DNA of 64,000 nt. It comes from Sphingomonas sanguinis. Its GTDB lineage: Bacteria; Pseudomonadota; Alphaproteobacteria; Sphingomonadales; Sphingomonadaceae. The translations under genes were made by a program, and so were the position numbers. The stretch covers positions 841,001-905,000 of the forward strand of contig NZ_CP079203.1 in NCBI RefSeq assembly GCF_019297835.1. Reading direction: 5' to 3'. Below, in pieces: positions 7,860 through 17,207 of the stretch. How positions within the stretch are numbered: position 1 is the stretch's first letter; every line of letters starts with the position of its first letter. Below the pieces are notes generated by a model. That model had not been told where the DNA came from. It was given only the letters and a program-made list of their open reading frames with translations, and ran no database searches.

Positions 7860-8819
7860 ATGAGCCTGCCCCCCGCCCTGAGTCGCCTGTCCCTGCCTGT
7901 CATCGGGTCGCCGCTGTTCATCATCTCCAACCCGGACCTGGTCATCGCCCAGTGTAAGGCGGGGATCGTCGGCTCCTTCCCGGCGCTGAACGCGCGGCCT
8001 GCCAGCCTGCTCGACGAATGGCTCCACCGGATCACAGAAGAACTGGCGGCGCATGACCGGGCGCATCCCGATCGCCCCGCCGCGCCGTTCGCGGTCAATC
8101 AGATCGTTCATCGCTCCAACGACCGACTGGAGGCCGACCTGGCGGTGTGCGCCAAGTGGAAGGTGCCGATCGTCATCACCTCGCTCGGCGCGCGGGAGGA
8201 TGTGAATGCGGGCGTCCATAGCTGGGGCGGGATCACACTGCATGACGTGATCGACGACCGTTTCGCACGCAAAGCCGTGGAAAAGGGCGCGGACGGGCTG
8301 ATCGCGGTGGCGACGGGCGCGGGCGGCCATGCCGGGCGGCTCTCTCCCTTCGCGCTGGTGCAGGAAATCCGCAGCTGGTTCGACGGGCCGCTGGCGCTGG
8401 CGGGGGCGATCGCGACGGGCGATGCGATCCTCGCGGCGCAGGCCATGGGGGCGGACTTCGCCTATATCGGCTCGCCCTTCATCGCCACGACCGAGGCCAA
8501 TGCCGCCGAAGCGTATAAGCAGGCGGTGGTCGAGGGCCGCGCGAGCGACATCGTCTATTCCAGCCTGTTTACCGGCGTCCACGGCAATTATCTGCGCGCG
8601 TCGATCGTGGCGGCCGGGCTGGACCCCGACAACCTGCCGGACGGCGACGTGGCGACGATGAACTTCGGCGGTGGTCAAGCCGCCAAGGCATGGCGCGACA
8701 TATGGGGCGCAGGGCAAGGCATCGGCGCGGTCGACCGCATCGCCCCCGCCGCCGAACGCATCGCAGCGTTGCGGGAGCAATATGAGGCGGCGCGGGAAAG
8801 TCTGTCGCTGGCCCGATAG
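7860..8819 (+). CDS. Nitronate monooxygenase (2-nitropropane dioxygenase family)
   Basis: The 319-residue protein is an FMN-dependent TIM-barrel enzyme. The N-terminus LPVIGSPLFIISNPDLVIAQ and the GAGGHAGRLSPF segment (flavin/substrate His) are family hallmarks, and ALAGAIATGDAILAAQAMGADFAYIGSPF forms the phosphate-binding strands. It oxidises alkyl nitronates such as propionate-3-nitronate. No clear ribosome-binding site is visible between the palindrome and the ATG, so the message may be leaderless or use a weak site. It converges with the RcdA-like gene. Confidence 0.92.
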   Translation: MSLPPALSRLSLPVIGSPLFIISNPDLVIAQCKAGIVGSFPALNARPASLLDEWLHRITEELAAHDRAHPDRPAAPFAVNQIVHRSNDRLEADLAVCAKWKVPIVITSLGAREDVNAGVHSWGGITLHDVIDDRFARKAVEKGADGLIAVATGAGGHAGRLSPFALVQEIRSWFDGPLALAGAIATGDAILAAQAMGADFAYIGSPFIATTEANAAEAYKQAVVEGRASDIVYSSLFTGVHGNYLRASIVAAGLDPDNLPDGDVATMNFGGGQAAKAWRDIWGAGQGIGAVDRIAPAAERIAALREQYEAARESLSLAR

Positions 8820-8838
8820 CCGTCGCCCGTCGGAGTAT

Positions 8839-9300
8839 TTAGAACGCCCGCCCCAACCGCGCCTGCAATGCCTGAACCGGACTCATTACGGGCGGGGTCA
8901 CGTCAGCGAGCGCATCGAGCCTCTCGACCCGGCGATGCAGGTCGAGGCTCGCCTGGGTGAGCCGCTGCGCCTGGCGGGGCAAGACGGCGAGTTGCGCTGC
9001 GTCGCTGTCCGGCGATGCGCCCAGCCGCCGCACCGGCTGGCGCGCTTCGGTCCAGTCCATCTCCCCGGCCTCGACCGCGCGCTGGGTCAGGACCCAGGCG
9101 ATGACATGCATCAGCCGCGTCGTGACCTTCAGCGACTCGCAAGAAAAGGCGACCCGTACCACCGGGTCCAGCGCATCGCGCTCGTCACGTCCGATGCCGT
9201 CGAAATAGCCGCGCGCCGCCTCGGCCAGCGCCATGGCCTCGCCATAAAGGCTTTCGATCAGCTTCGCGTGAAACGGGGATTCGGACGGCATGTCGGGCAT
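8839..9300 (-). CDS. rcdA: DUF1465 / RcdA-like protein (regulator of CtrA degradation)
   Basis: The protein of about 153 residues matches the DUF1465 pattern: ESLYGEAMALAEAARGYFDG, then RVAFSCESLKVTTRLMHVIAW and LTQRAVEAGEM, all helical. In Caulobacter this family includes RcdA, which helps deliver the cell-cycle regulator CtrA to ClpXP. Orthology here is inferred from these motifs. The start is uncertain: in-frame ATGs lie at 9321, 9300 and 9291, none with a strong ribosome-binding site. A longer frame upstream has no conserved features. It lies beside two YdcH-type genes. Confidence 0.8.
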   Translation of the reverse strand: MPDMPSESPFHAKLIESLYGEAMALAEAARGYFDGIGRDERDALDPVVRVAFSCESLKVTTRLMHVIAWVLTQRAVEAGEMDWTEARQPVRRLGASPDSDAAQLAVLPRQAQRLTQASLDLHRRVERLDALADVTPPVMSPVQALQARLGRAF

Positions 9301-9374
9301 GGCCCATGGCTCGCATGACATGGCTTTCAGGGACAAGACGGCGCTTGGGGGCGGCCTGTCCCGATACGAACCGG

Positions 9375-9572
9375 TCAGGCGATGATGTCGGGAATCAGCC
9401 GGTCTTCCAGTTCGGCAAGCTCGTCGCGCAGGCGCAGTTTGCGCTTCTTCAGCCGCGCGATCTGCAACTGGTCGGGCGTGGAGGACTGCAGCAGCGCGGC
9501 AATGGCATCGTCCAGATCGCGGTGCTCGGTTCGCAACATGTCGATCCGCGCGCGTGCCAGCGTGACGTCCAT
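9375..9572 (-). CDS. YdcH family small coiled-coil protein (DUF465)
   Basis: The 65-residue protein is almost entirely one amphipathic helix, ending with the DUF465 pattern LKKRKLRLRDELAELE. The family is common in alphaproteobacteria and has no firm function. GGGGGAG lies a few bases upstream of the ATG. A second DUF465 protein is encoded divergently at 9777. Confidence 0.85.
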   Translation of the reverse strand: MDVTLARARIDMLRTEHRDLDDAIAALLQSSTPDQLQIARLKKRKLRLRDELAELEDRLIPDIIA

Positions 9573-9776
9573 CCTGCTCCCCCTTGGCGACCGACGCGGA
9601 GGAAGTCCGACGCCGGTTCAGCCCCTCTAGCAAGCCCGCGTGCGCGGCGCGAGAGGCGGCAACACGTCGTCGCGTCAAATGCCTCATCCGGTCGATTCTG
9701 ACGAAAATGGATGGGGACAGATGCGGCTTTTGGTGTTTTAATCACTCCCCCAAGCAACGACAGGAGGTTGAAGCCC

Positions 9777-9932
9777 ATGCACACGGCGCATCAAACGGCC
9801 CTGGAGACCAAGCACGCGACGTTGGATCGGCGAATCAGCGCCGAATCACAGCGTCCCGTGCCAGACGCGCTGATCCTTGCGGATTTGAAGAAGCAAAAGC
9901 TCAGGCTGAAGGAAGAGATGCAAGGCCTATAG
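9777..9932 (+). CDS. YdcH family small protein (DUF465), second copy
   Basis: The 51-residue protein ends in LADLKKQKLRLKEEMQGL, the same DUF465 helix as the divergent neighbour at 9375-9572. I chose this ATG because AGGAGG (9762-9767) lies 9 bases upstream. An upstream in-frame start would give 73 residues with a non-conserved leader. Function is unknown. The A-K-H-A-T-L-D segment resembles the N-terminal part of the family helix. Confidence 0.78.
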   Translation: MHTAHQTALETKHATLDRRISAESQRPVPDALILADLKKQKLRLKEEMQGL

Positions 9933-9970
9933 CCTTGACGCGGCCGCGCGGGTCATTCGGCCCGCTGCGG

Positions 9971-10004
9971 CCCTTGTCGCCGACGGACCCTTGTCACCGA
10001 CGGA
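9971..10004 (+). repeat. 17-bp tandem duplication
   Basis: CCCTTGTCGCCGACGGA is followed directly by CCCTTGTCACCGACGGA, one mismatch in 17 bases, in the gap after the YdcH gene. Confidence 0.6.
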
Positions 10005-10069
10005 CTACGTCGCAGATCGGGGCCTTCCTGGATAAGGAATGGTGCTACGCCCCCACAACCATCGTCGGA

Positions 10070-10474
10070 TCAGTGATGGAAGGGCTTGGTCTTCAAGCCC
10101 GTGAACGGCTTGGCATAGTCCGGCGTTGACGTCCCCCCGCCGACCGGCTTGCGCACGAGCGTCGGATCAATCGGCCGATCGAAGGCGACGCCCACCCGGC
10201 CCTGTGTGCACCAGGCGATCCGCCCCGACACCAGGCCGATCCCGCGCAGATCCAGCGAGACCGGCGTTCCTATTTCCACGGAGACGGCCAGCTCGGCCAT
10301 CAACCCGCCCTCGGAGATATTACGGACGCGCACGTCGCGCGGCGTCGCCTCGTCGTCCAACGTCATCTGCGCCATGAGCAACAGGCTGTCGCGCCGTCCA
10401 GCCCGGTCGCTGCGTTCCACTTCGTCTTCGGCCATTCCAGATCCACTTGCGGGTGCGCGGCTCGTCGCTTCCAT
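10070..10474 (-). CDS. PilZ domain protein
   Basis: The 134-residue protein contains a single PilZ-type beta-barrel. The N-terminal Arg-rich segment (RAGRRDS) corresponds to the RxxxR region, and NISEGGLMAEL to the (D/N)xSxxG motif that binds cyclic di-GMP. GRIAWCTQGRVGVAFDRP is the usual closing strand. It is a likely cyclic di-GMP effector without an output domain. The EAL protein at 25-27 kb is the only turnover enzyme in the window. I see no strong ribosome-binding site; the first 20 residues are polar and poorly conserved in such proteins. Confidence 0.83.
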   Translation of the reverse strand: MEATSRAPASGSGMAEDEVERSDRAGRRDSLLLMAQMTLDDEATPRDVRVRNISEGGLMAELAVSVEIGTPVSLDLRGIGLVSGRIAWCTQGRVGVAFDRPIDPTLVRKPVGGGTSTPDYAKPFTGLKTKPFHH

Positions 10475-10676
10475 CCCGATCGTCCTACGTACCCGTTATT
10501 GCCTTGCGCGATCATGCGACAGCTGCCGCCGCGTTGCCAATCCATTATTGGCAACGGGCTCCAACCATCTGTCAGCAAATGGGGCAAGTCCTTCGCGTTC
10601 GCCCCGCTTTCCTGCCGGGCGAAACCAGGGCGGGGGCCGGGCCGACTTATACCGCCCCGATGCCCCACCCTGTCGA

Positions 10677-11138
10677 TCAATCGTCGCGCGAGACCTTTTC
10701 GTTGCGCTCGTGACGCTCCTGCGCCTCGACCGTCATCGTCGCGATCGGCCGCGCCTCCAGCCGACCCAGGCTGATCGGCTCGCCGGTCACTTCGCAATAA
10801 CCATATTCGCCTTCCTCGATCCGGCGCAGCGCGGCGTCGATCTTGGAGATCAGCTTGCGCTGGCGGTCGCGGGTGCGAAGCTCGATCGACCAGTCGGTCT
10901 CGCTCGACGCGCGATCGGTCAGATCGGGTTCGCGCAGCGAGTCGATCTGCAGCTGGGACAGGGTTCCCTGCGCCTCGCGCTGAATGGCTTCCTTCCATGC
11001 GATCAGCTTGCGGCGGAAATAGGCCTGCTGCTTCAGGTTCATGAAAGGCTCGTCCGCCGAGGGACGATAATTTTCGTCGAGATCATTGGCCGCATCCGGC
11101 CCGGTGGATTCCGTCACGCGATTAATCACCGTCGCCAT
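10677..11138 (-). CDS. dksA: DksA/TraR-family RNA polymerase-binding transcription factor
   Basis: The 153-residue protein has the DksA layout: a long coiled coil (about residues 40-110), then GEYGYCEVTGEPISLGRLEARPIAT. DksA binds the RNA polymerase secondary channel and with ppGpp tunes rRNA and amino-acid promoters. Only one of the four zinc-finger cysteines remains (C-x-x-T); to my knowledge this is normal for alphaproteobacterial DksA. The start at 11138 has GGGAG 7 bases upstream; the longer upstream frame is not coding-like. It is divergent from the PEP-CTERM gene. Confidence 0.92.
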   Translation of the reverse strand: MATVINRVTESTGPDAANDLDENYRPSADEPFMNLKQQAYFRRKLIAWKEAIQREAQGTLSQLQIDSLREPDLTDRASSETDWSIELRTRDRQRKLISKIDAALRRIEEGEYGYCEVTGEPISLGRLEARPIATMTVEAQERHERNEKVSRDD

Positions 11139-11610
11139 ACCACTCTCCCAAAGGGCCCGTCGGTGCGACGTTCGGCACCGTGTCCTCGGGGCCGCCCCCT
11201 GATGGTCGAGAGGGCCTATAATCGGTGCCACCGTCTGCCGCAAGCGACCGGCGTTTCATCGTATTGCCAATTTCTATAATAAAGTTGCGATGTTAACCCG
11301 ATATGGACGAAATGGTGCCTTTATGGTGTATTTCCACACCCAATCGTCGAATCTCCCTGCCGCGACCCGCCCGTTTTTTAGAGAACCCGCTCCTGTCCGC
11401 GGCCCGAATCCCAAAGCTAGACGCGGGAGGGGAATATTCGGTTTGACCTTAAGGCTTTGTTGGTCACTGTGATGACAGAAACCTGAAAACTGCCGATAAT
11501 GGGCAGACGGGCGCAGCCGGGACCATCACGGGACCGGAACCATCGCCCGGTTCGAGCCTTGGTTCGGACCCCGTATCGTTCTGGGGCCGGAACCGTTAGA
11601 GGATGTGACG
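11139..11610. other. Divergent promoter region without a gene
   Basis: This 472-base gap separates dksA (minus) from the PEP-CTERM gene (plus). The stretch around 11255-11345 is notably AT-rich and probably holds the dksA promoter. I see no convincing gene; a 60-codon frame at 11290 lacks a ribosome-binding site and conserved features. Confidence 0.6.
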
Positions 11611-12528
11611 ATGTCTGTGCGAATGGCCTTGGCAAAGCTGACGGCATGTGCCGCTGGGGGTGCCGTGATCGGTGGCGGGGCCGTGCATATGGTCGACCGT
11701 CCCGAGCGCCCTGCCCTGGTCAAGCAGACCAAGGTCAAGAAGCGGATCGTCCACCGCCGTCCCCCGCCAAAGCGGCGGATCGTCAAGCGGACCACGACCA
11801 TCACCACTACGCCGCCTCCCACCATCGTCACCGTCACGACTCAGGACCCGCCGGTTCCCATCCCCCTGCCCCCCGCCCCCTCGTTCGCGACGGGTGGCGG
11901 CTATGTCCCCGCGGTGATCGGCGGCTGGGGCGGCGGCTTCGGCGGAGGCTGGGGCGGTGGTTTCGGGGGCGGCTTCGGTTTCGGCGGCGGCGGATCGAAC
12001 GGCAACATCGTCATTTCCTCGACCAGCAGCGGCGGGTCGACCTCCACCTCTTCGGCTTCGGGCGGGTCCGGCGGGTCGTCGACCTCCTCCGCATCCGGGG
12101 GGGCGGGCGGATCGTCCACCTCGACCGGCGGAGTCAGCAGCACCTCGTCGAGCGGCAACGTGTCGAGCACGTCCTCGACTGGCGGATCGTCCACCTCGTC
12201 GGGCAATGTTTCCTCGACAAGCGCGTCGTCGGGCGATGTCAGTTCGTCGAGTTCGTCGAGTGCCTCTTCCGCGTCGTCCGCCTCCTCTGCGTCGTCCAGC
12301 GGCTATGCGTCGAGCAGCAGCGGGTGGTCGTCCAACGGCTCTTCCGCCTCCAGCGCATCCTCGGCGTCGAGCGCATCGTCCGCCTCCTCGGCGAGCAGCG
12401 CATCCTCGTCGGGCGGCGACACGCCGCCGCCGACCCCGGTGCCCGCCCCGCCGATGGTCCTGCTGTTCGGCAGCGCGGCGGCGGCGCTGGTCATCCGGCG
12501 GCGACTGGCCAAGCCGAGAACGGCCTGA
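11611..12528 (+). CDS. Serine-rich low-complexity surface protein with PEP-CTERM-like anchor
   Basis: The 305-residue protein has an N-terminal hydrophobic segment (about 5-25) and an Arg/Lys/Pro/Thr-rich stretch (35-75). A Gly-rich block (GGWGGGFGGG, about 100-125) follows, then about 140 residues of mostly Ser with Ala, Gly and Thr in short SSAS/SSTS repeats. The C-terminus has the PEP-CTERM pattern: VPAPP, a hydrophobic helix (MVLLFGSAAAALVI) and RRR. Such tails are processed by exosortase in exopolysaccharide-producing bacteria. AGAGGA lies 7 bases before the ATG. A role as a glycosylated surface or matrix protein is inferred. Confidence 0.78.
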   Translation: MSVRMALAKLTACAAGGAVIGGGAVHMVDRPERPALVKQTKVKKRIVHRRPPPKRRIVKRTTTITTTPPPTIVTVTTQDPPVPIPLPPAPSFATGGGYVPAVIGGWGGGFGGGWGGGFGGGFGFGGGGSNGNIVISSTSSGGSTSTSSASGGSGGSSTSSASGGAGGSSTSTGGVSSTSSSGNVSSTSSTGGSSTSSGNVSSTSASSGDVSSSSSSSASSASSASSASSSGYASSSSGWSSNGSSASSASSASSASSASSASSASSSGGDTPPPTPVPAPPMVLLFGSAAAALVIRRRLAKPRTA

Positions 12529-12549
12529 CCCGCCGCCGCCCGGTGGCGA

Positions 12550-12981
12550 TTACGCCTTTTGCAGCGCGGCCTCGATCTCCGGGACCGGATGCCCGGTCAG
12601 GTCCTTGGCCAGTTCGCCGACCAGTCGGTCCTCGACCGCCTTGTGATAATGTTTACGCAGCTCGCCCAGAGTCTTGGGCGGGGCGACGACGATCAGCGCC
12701 TCGAACTCGTTGGCCAGCGCACGGCGCTTGAGCATCTCGGCGGTTTCGGCCGCGAAGCGATCTTCCTCCTGCTGATGGAAGTCGACCTCGCCCATCGTGC
12801 CGCCGGTGGTCGAAGAGGCCTGACCGGCCTGATCGGTCTTCTGGTCGCGATCGGCGGGATTATTCTGTTCCACCGCCTGTTCGACGATCAGATTGGGATA
12901 TTCGGCATTGCCTTCGTTCCGAAAGAACAGGCTCTTGCGGCCATCGACGACCAGCACGAAGCTGTTATGCGGCACCTGCAT
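12550..12981 (-). CDS. Host attachment family protein
   Basis: The 143-residue protein starts with a short conserved strand (HNSFVLVVDGRKSLFFRNEG), has a polar linker, and ends with ETAEMLKRRALANEFEALIVVAPPKTLGELRKHYHKAVEDRLVGELAKDLTGHP. This is the pattern of proteins annotated host attachment protein (related to baeRF/eRF1-like folds), first described from Agrobacterium; the biochemical role is not settled. AAGGAG lies 7 bases upstream of the ATG. The open frame continues far beyond this start, antisense to serS; that part is not coding. It is divergent from serS. Confidence 0.85.
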   Translation of the reverse strand: MQVPHNSFVLVVDGRKSLFFRNEGNAEYPNLIVEQAVEQNNPADRDQKTDQAGQASSTTGGTMGEVDFHQQEEDRFAAETAEMLKRRALANEFEALIVVAPPKTLGELRKHYHKAVEDRLVGELAKDLTGHPVPEIEAALQKA

Positions 12982-13068
12982 CGCGTTTCTCCTTCTATGG
13001 ACTGGGATAACGCGGTCGCTTCGCCACGGGTTGCGTGACGGCGGAGCGAAGGCCATAGCCTCGCCCCC

Positions 13069-14345
<1,277 letters not shown>

Positions 14346-14346
<1 letters not shown>

Positions 14347-15110
14347 TGCGCATCCTGCTCACCAATGACGACGGCTATCACGCACCGGGGCTGGTCGCAC
14401 TGGAGCGGATCGCGGCGACGCTGTCGGACGATGTCTGGATCGTTGCGCCCGCCGAGGACCAGTCGGGGACCAGCCGCTCGCTGACCCTGACCCGGCCGAT
14501 GCGGCTGCGGCAATTTGGTGAGCGGCGCTTTGCGGTGACGGGCACGCCGACCGACTCGGTGCTGATGGCGCTGGGCGAGGTGATGGCGGACAACAAACCC
14601 GACCTGATCCTGTCGGGCGTCAATCGCGGTGCCAATCTGGGCGAGGACGTCTTTTATTCCGGCACGGTGTCGGCCGCGATGGAGGGCGCGCTGGCGGGCA
14701 TCCGCTCGGTCGCGCTCAGCCAGCGCTATCCGACGCAAGGGGTCGGCGACCAGGTCTCCTTCGCCACGGCCGAAGCCTGGGGCGAGCGGGTATTGCGTCC
14801 GCTGCTCGACATGGACTTCGCGCCCCGCACGCTGGTCAACGTCAACTTCCCGCCGGTCGCGCCGGACGTGGTAAAGGGTATCCGCGTCGCGCGACAGGGC
14901 CTGCGCGACTATGGCCGGGCGCGGTTCGAGAAGCGTGCCGACCCGCGCGGTTACGACTATTACTGGCTGGCGCTTGGCCGCCTGCCGCATCAGCCGGGTC
15001 AGGACAGCGATCTCGACGCCGTGGCTGAGGATTATATCGCGGTAACGCCTTTGCAACTCGACCTGACGCATGACCCGTCCTTCGTTATGCTTAACAAAGC
15101 CTATCGCTGA
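14346..15110 (+). CDS. surE: 5'/3'-nucleotidase SurE
   Basis: The 254-residue protein begins RILLTNDDGYHAPG, which contains the metal-binding Asp pair. SGVNRGANLGEDVFYSGTVSAAMEG carries the further metal/active-site residues. SurE dephosphorylates nucleoside monophosphates and is linked to stationary-phase survival. It overlaps serS by one base and is followed 18 bases later by the NlpD-like gene. In enterobacteria surE, pcm and nlpD are also neighbours; pcm is absent here. Confidence 0.97.
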
Positions 15111-15128
15111 ACGGGTTCTTGGGGGGAC

Positions 15129-16376
15129 GTGGGGTTGGATCGGACAACGGGCGCCATCGGGCGGATCTTGGGGCTGGGGCTGCTGGTATCGGGCTGCATT
15201 CCGAACATGGAGCCGCCGATGCGCGCCGCCGAGCCCGTCGCGCCGCCGCCCGCCCAAGTCGCCACCGTGCCGCCTCAGGCCGCCCCGGTGACGCGGCCTG
15301 TCCCCGTGTCGCCGGCTCCCCGGCCGAATGGATCGCGCCCCGCCATCCGTCGATCGGTGCCCGCCGCTGCGCCTCGCACGACGCAGCGCGTGCCGATGGC
15401 CCCGCCCGTCAGCCAGCGGCCCGCCCCCGTCGCGACGCCGACCGCGCCCGTTTCCTCGCTGCCCGCACCGCGCCCCTCCTGGGAGCTGCGCCCGGTCACG
15501 CCCGATGCGCGCGAGATCGCGGACAGCGTCTATGTCGTGAAGCCCGGCGACACGCTGCGCGCCGTGGCGGATCGCACGGGTGCCGGGTCTGAAGTCATCG
15601 CACGTGCCAACGCGCTGCCCCCCCCCTTCATGATCCGGACGGGCCAGCGCCTGACCATCCCCGGCGGCCGCTATCATCTGGTCCGCTCGGGTGAGAGCGG
15701 CATTGCGATCGCGCGCGCTTACGGCGTCTCATGGTCGCGGATCGTCGACGCCAATGCGCTGAGCGAACCCTATGTCCTGCGCGCCGGGCAGCGGATCCTG
15801 ATCCCCGGCACGGCTCCCGGCGCCACGCCGCTCAGCAGCGCCGCCGAGCGCGCCGCCGCCTTCAAGCTCGACGTCGACGACATCCTGACCGGAGGCGAGC
15901 CCGCGCTGGCCAGCAACCAGGAACCCGCCAAGCCCAGCGCGACGCCACGCCGCGTCCTGCCGCCGACCGCCGTGGTCGCGGCCCCCGCCCGGCTGCGCTC
16001 GGGCTTTGCCTGGCCGGTCGATGGCCGCGTCGTGAAGCGGTTCGGCGCGGGCTCCAGCGGCGAGCGCAACGACGGCATCAAGATAGCGGTGCCGGTCGGT
16101 ACGCCGATCAAGGCGACGGCGGACGGCGTGGTCGCCTATGTCGGCGACGGCATCGCGGCGCTGGGCGGGCTGGTGATCGTCAAGCACGGTGACGGCTGGA
16201 CCAGCGTCTATGGCCATGCCTCCAAGCTGATGGTCCAGCGCGGCCAGAGCGTGAAGCGCGGCCAGACGCTGGCGCTGTCGGGCCAGACCGGCTTTGCCGA
16301 CCGGCCCGAGCTGCATTTCGAGCTGCGCCGGGGCCGCACCCCCGTCGATCCGCTCAGCCAGTTGCCCAAGCCCTAG
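15129..16376 (+). CDS. nlpD: NlpD-like lipoprotein with two LysM domains and a degenerate M23 (LytM) domain
   Basis: The 415-residue protein starts at GTG after a G-rich ribosome-binding site and has a lipobox ending LVSGC (about residue 23). A Pro/Ala-rich linker leads to two LysM domains (about 137-180 and 182-228) and a C-terminal M23 domain (about 290-410). The zinc-ligand region reads RNDGIKI where active enzymes have HxGxD, and the first His of the HxH motif is absent (RPELHFELR). The domain is therefore probably inactive, as in NlpD/EnvC, which activate amidases for septal splitting. It lies downstream of serS-surE. Confidence 0.85.
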   Translation: MGLDRTTGAIGRILGLGLLVSGCIPNMEPPMRAAEPVAPPPAQVATVPPQAAPVTRPVPVSPAPRPNGSRPAIRRSVPAAAPRTTQRVPMAPPVSQRPAPVATPTAPVSSLPAPRPSWELRPVTPDAREIADSVYVVKPGDTLRAVADRTGAGSEVIARANALPPPFMIRTGQRLTIPGGRYHLVRSGESGIAIARAYGVSWSRIVDANALSEPYVLRAGQRILIPGTAPGATPLSSAAERAAAFKLDVDDILTGGEPALASNQEPAKPSATPRRVLPPTAVVAAPARLRSGFAWPVDGRVVKRFGAGSSGERNDGIKIAVPVGTPIKATADGVVAYVGDGIAALGGLVIVKHGDGWTSVYGHASKLMVQRGQSVKRGQTLALSGQTGFADRPELHFELRRGRTPVDPLSQLPKP

Positions 16377-16402
16377 GCCAAATCGACATTCAGCCCTGCC
16401 TA

Positions 16403-16614
16403 TTCCTCCCTCGCCCCTCTCAGAGGGGAGAGGGTTGCGCAGACTTGGTCTTTGCGAAAGCAAAGGCTTAGTCGGAGCTGGGTGAGGGGCGAAGCGCTCG
16501 GGGACCGAGCGCGCGAGCCCGCAGGGCTCGCTCAACCCCTCACCCAAGCTGCGCTAGCCAGCACGCTGGCAAGCTCCGCTAACCCTCTCCCCTGTCCAGG
16601 GGAGAGGGAAAGGA
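16403..16614. repeat. Large imperfect palindromic intergenic element
   Basis: The outer arms carry CCCCTCTCAGAGGGGAGAGGG on the left and its counterpart CCCTCTCCCCTGTCCAGGGG followed by AGAGGG on the right. Inner arms carry GGGTGAGGGG and CCCCTCACCC. Smaller hairpins (CTTTGCGAAAGCAAAG, GAGCCCGCAGGGCTC, GCCAGCACGCTGGC) are nested within. It would fold into a long multi-branched structure. Confidence 0.7.
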
Positions 16615-16688
16615 GATGCGTTATGAGTGTGGATCGGCCCTAGGGAACGCACCTTCATGAACGCTGCCTAACGGTCGGTTCAGGATTC

Positions 16689-16713
16689 GGAACGCCACGA
16701 CCTGTCATAGGTT
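16689..16713 (+). promoter_or_regulatory. Candidate EcfG (general stress) promoter
   Basis: GGAAC (16689-16693), 16 bases, then GGTT (16710-16713), which approximates the alphaproteobacterial EcfG consensus GGAAC-N16/17-(C)GTT. It lies 40 bases before the start of the Arg/Asp-rich exported protein. Confidence 0.45.
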
Positions 16714-16752
16714 GAAAACGAACACGGGGCCGTTGCCCCTGGGAGTTGGCGT

Positions 16753-17151
16753 ATGAAGAAGATGTTCCATGTTCTGGCCGCGATCGGCCTGTCCGTGACG
16801 GGCGTCGCGGCAACGACGGCGCTGCCGGTGTCGAGCGCCGAGGCGCAATCCTGGCGCGGGGACGGTCCGCGTTATGATCGCGACCGTCGCGATGACCGTC
16901 GCGACTGGCGCGGGGATCGTCGCGACTGGCGGGGCGAACGGCGTGGGTGGCGCGATGATCGCGGCTGGCGCGGTAACGATTGGCGCGGTCGCCGCGAGGC
17001 ACGGGTCGCACGCGAATATGACCGGGCGCGCCGCACCCCCGGCTATGTCGATCCGCGCTCGCAGGGCGACTATACCAACTATACCGGCCGGGGCTCGGGT
17101 TATCGCCCCTGCAACTATGTCGAGCGTAACGGACGGACCGTCTGTCGCTGA
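16753..17151 (+). CDS. Small exported Arg/Asp/Trp-rich protein of unknown function
   Basis: The 132-residue precursor has a signal peptide (about 1-32, ending SSAEAQS). Its middle third is a degenerate repeat of R-R-D-W-R-G and related hexapeptides (residues about 38-85), highly charged. The C-terminus carries two Cys (YRPCNYVERNGRTVCR) that could form a disulfide. This resembles the many RcnB-like or low-complexity exported proteins of sphingomonads, but I cannot name a family. The upstream EcfG-like promoter suggests a general stress role; this is inference. Confidence 0.75.
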   Translation: MKKMFHVLAAIGLSVTGVAATTALPVSSAEAQSWRGDGPRYDRDRRDDRRDWRGDRRDWRGERRGWRDDRGWRGNDWRGRREARVAREYDRARRTPGYVDPRSQGDYTNYTGRGSGYRPCNYVERNGRTVCR

Positions 17152-17207
17152 CCCCCCGATGCCTTTGGGGTGACGAAAGCGGATCGGCGGTGTAACGGCC
17201 AGTCATC

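Larger units (their letters stand above)
16377..16752. other. Intergenic gap with a large palindromic element and a candidate stress promoter
   Basis: This 376-base gap holds no gene. It contains the imperfect palindrome described separately and, near its right end, an EcfG-like promoter for the small exported protein. Confidence 0.7.

Noticed and set aside
9711-9776. Longer start for the second YdcH protein and an EcfG-like site before it
   Set aside because: AGGAGG at 9762 fixes the start at 9777, and the GGGAC-type upstream sequence matches the EcfG consensus too poorly.
11290-11472. 60-codon plus-strand frame in the dksA-PEP-CTERM gap
   Set aside because: There is no ribosome-binding site and no hydrophobic or conserved pattern; it lies in a promoter-like AT-rich region.
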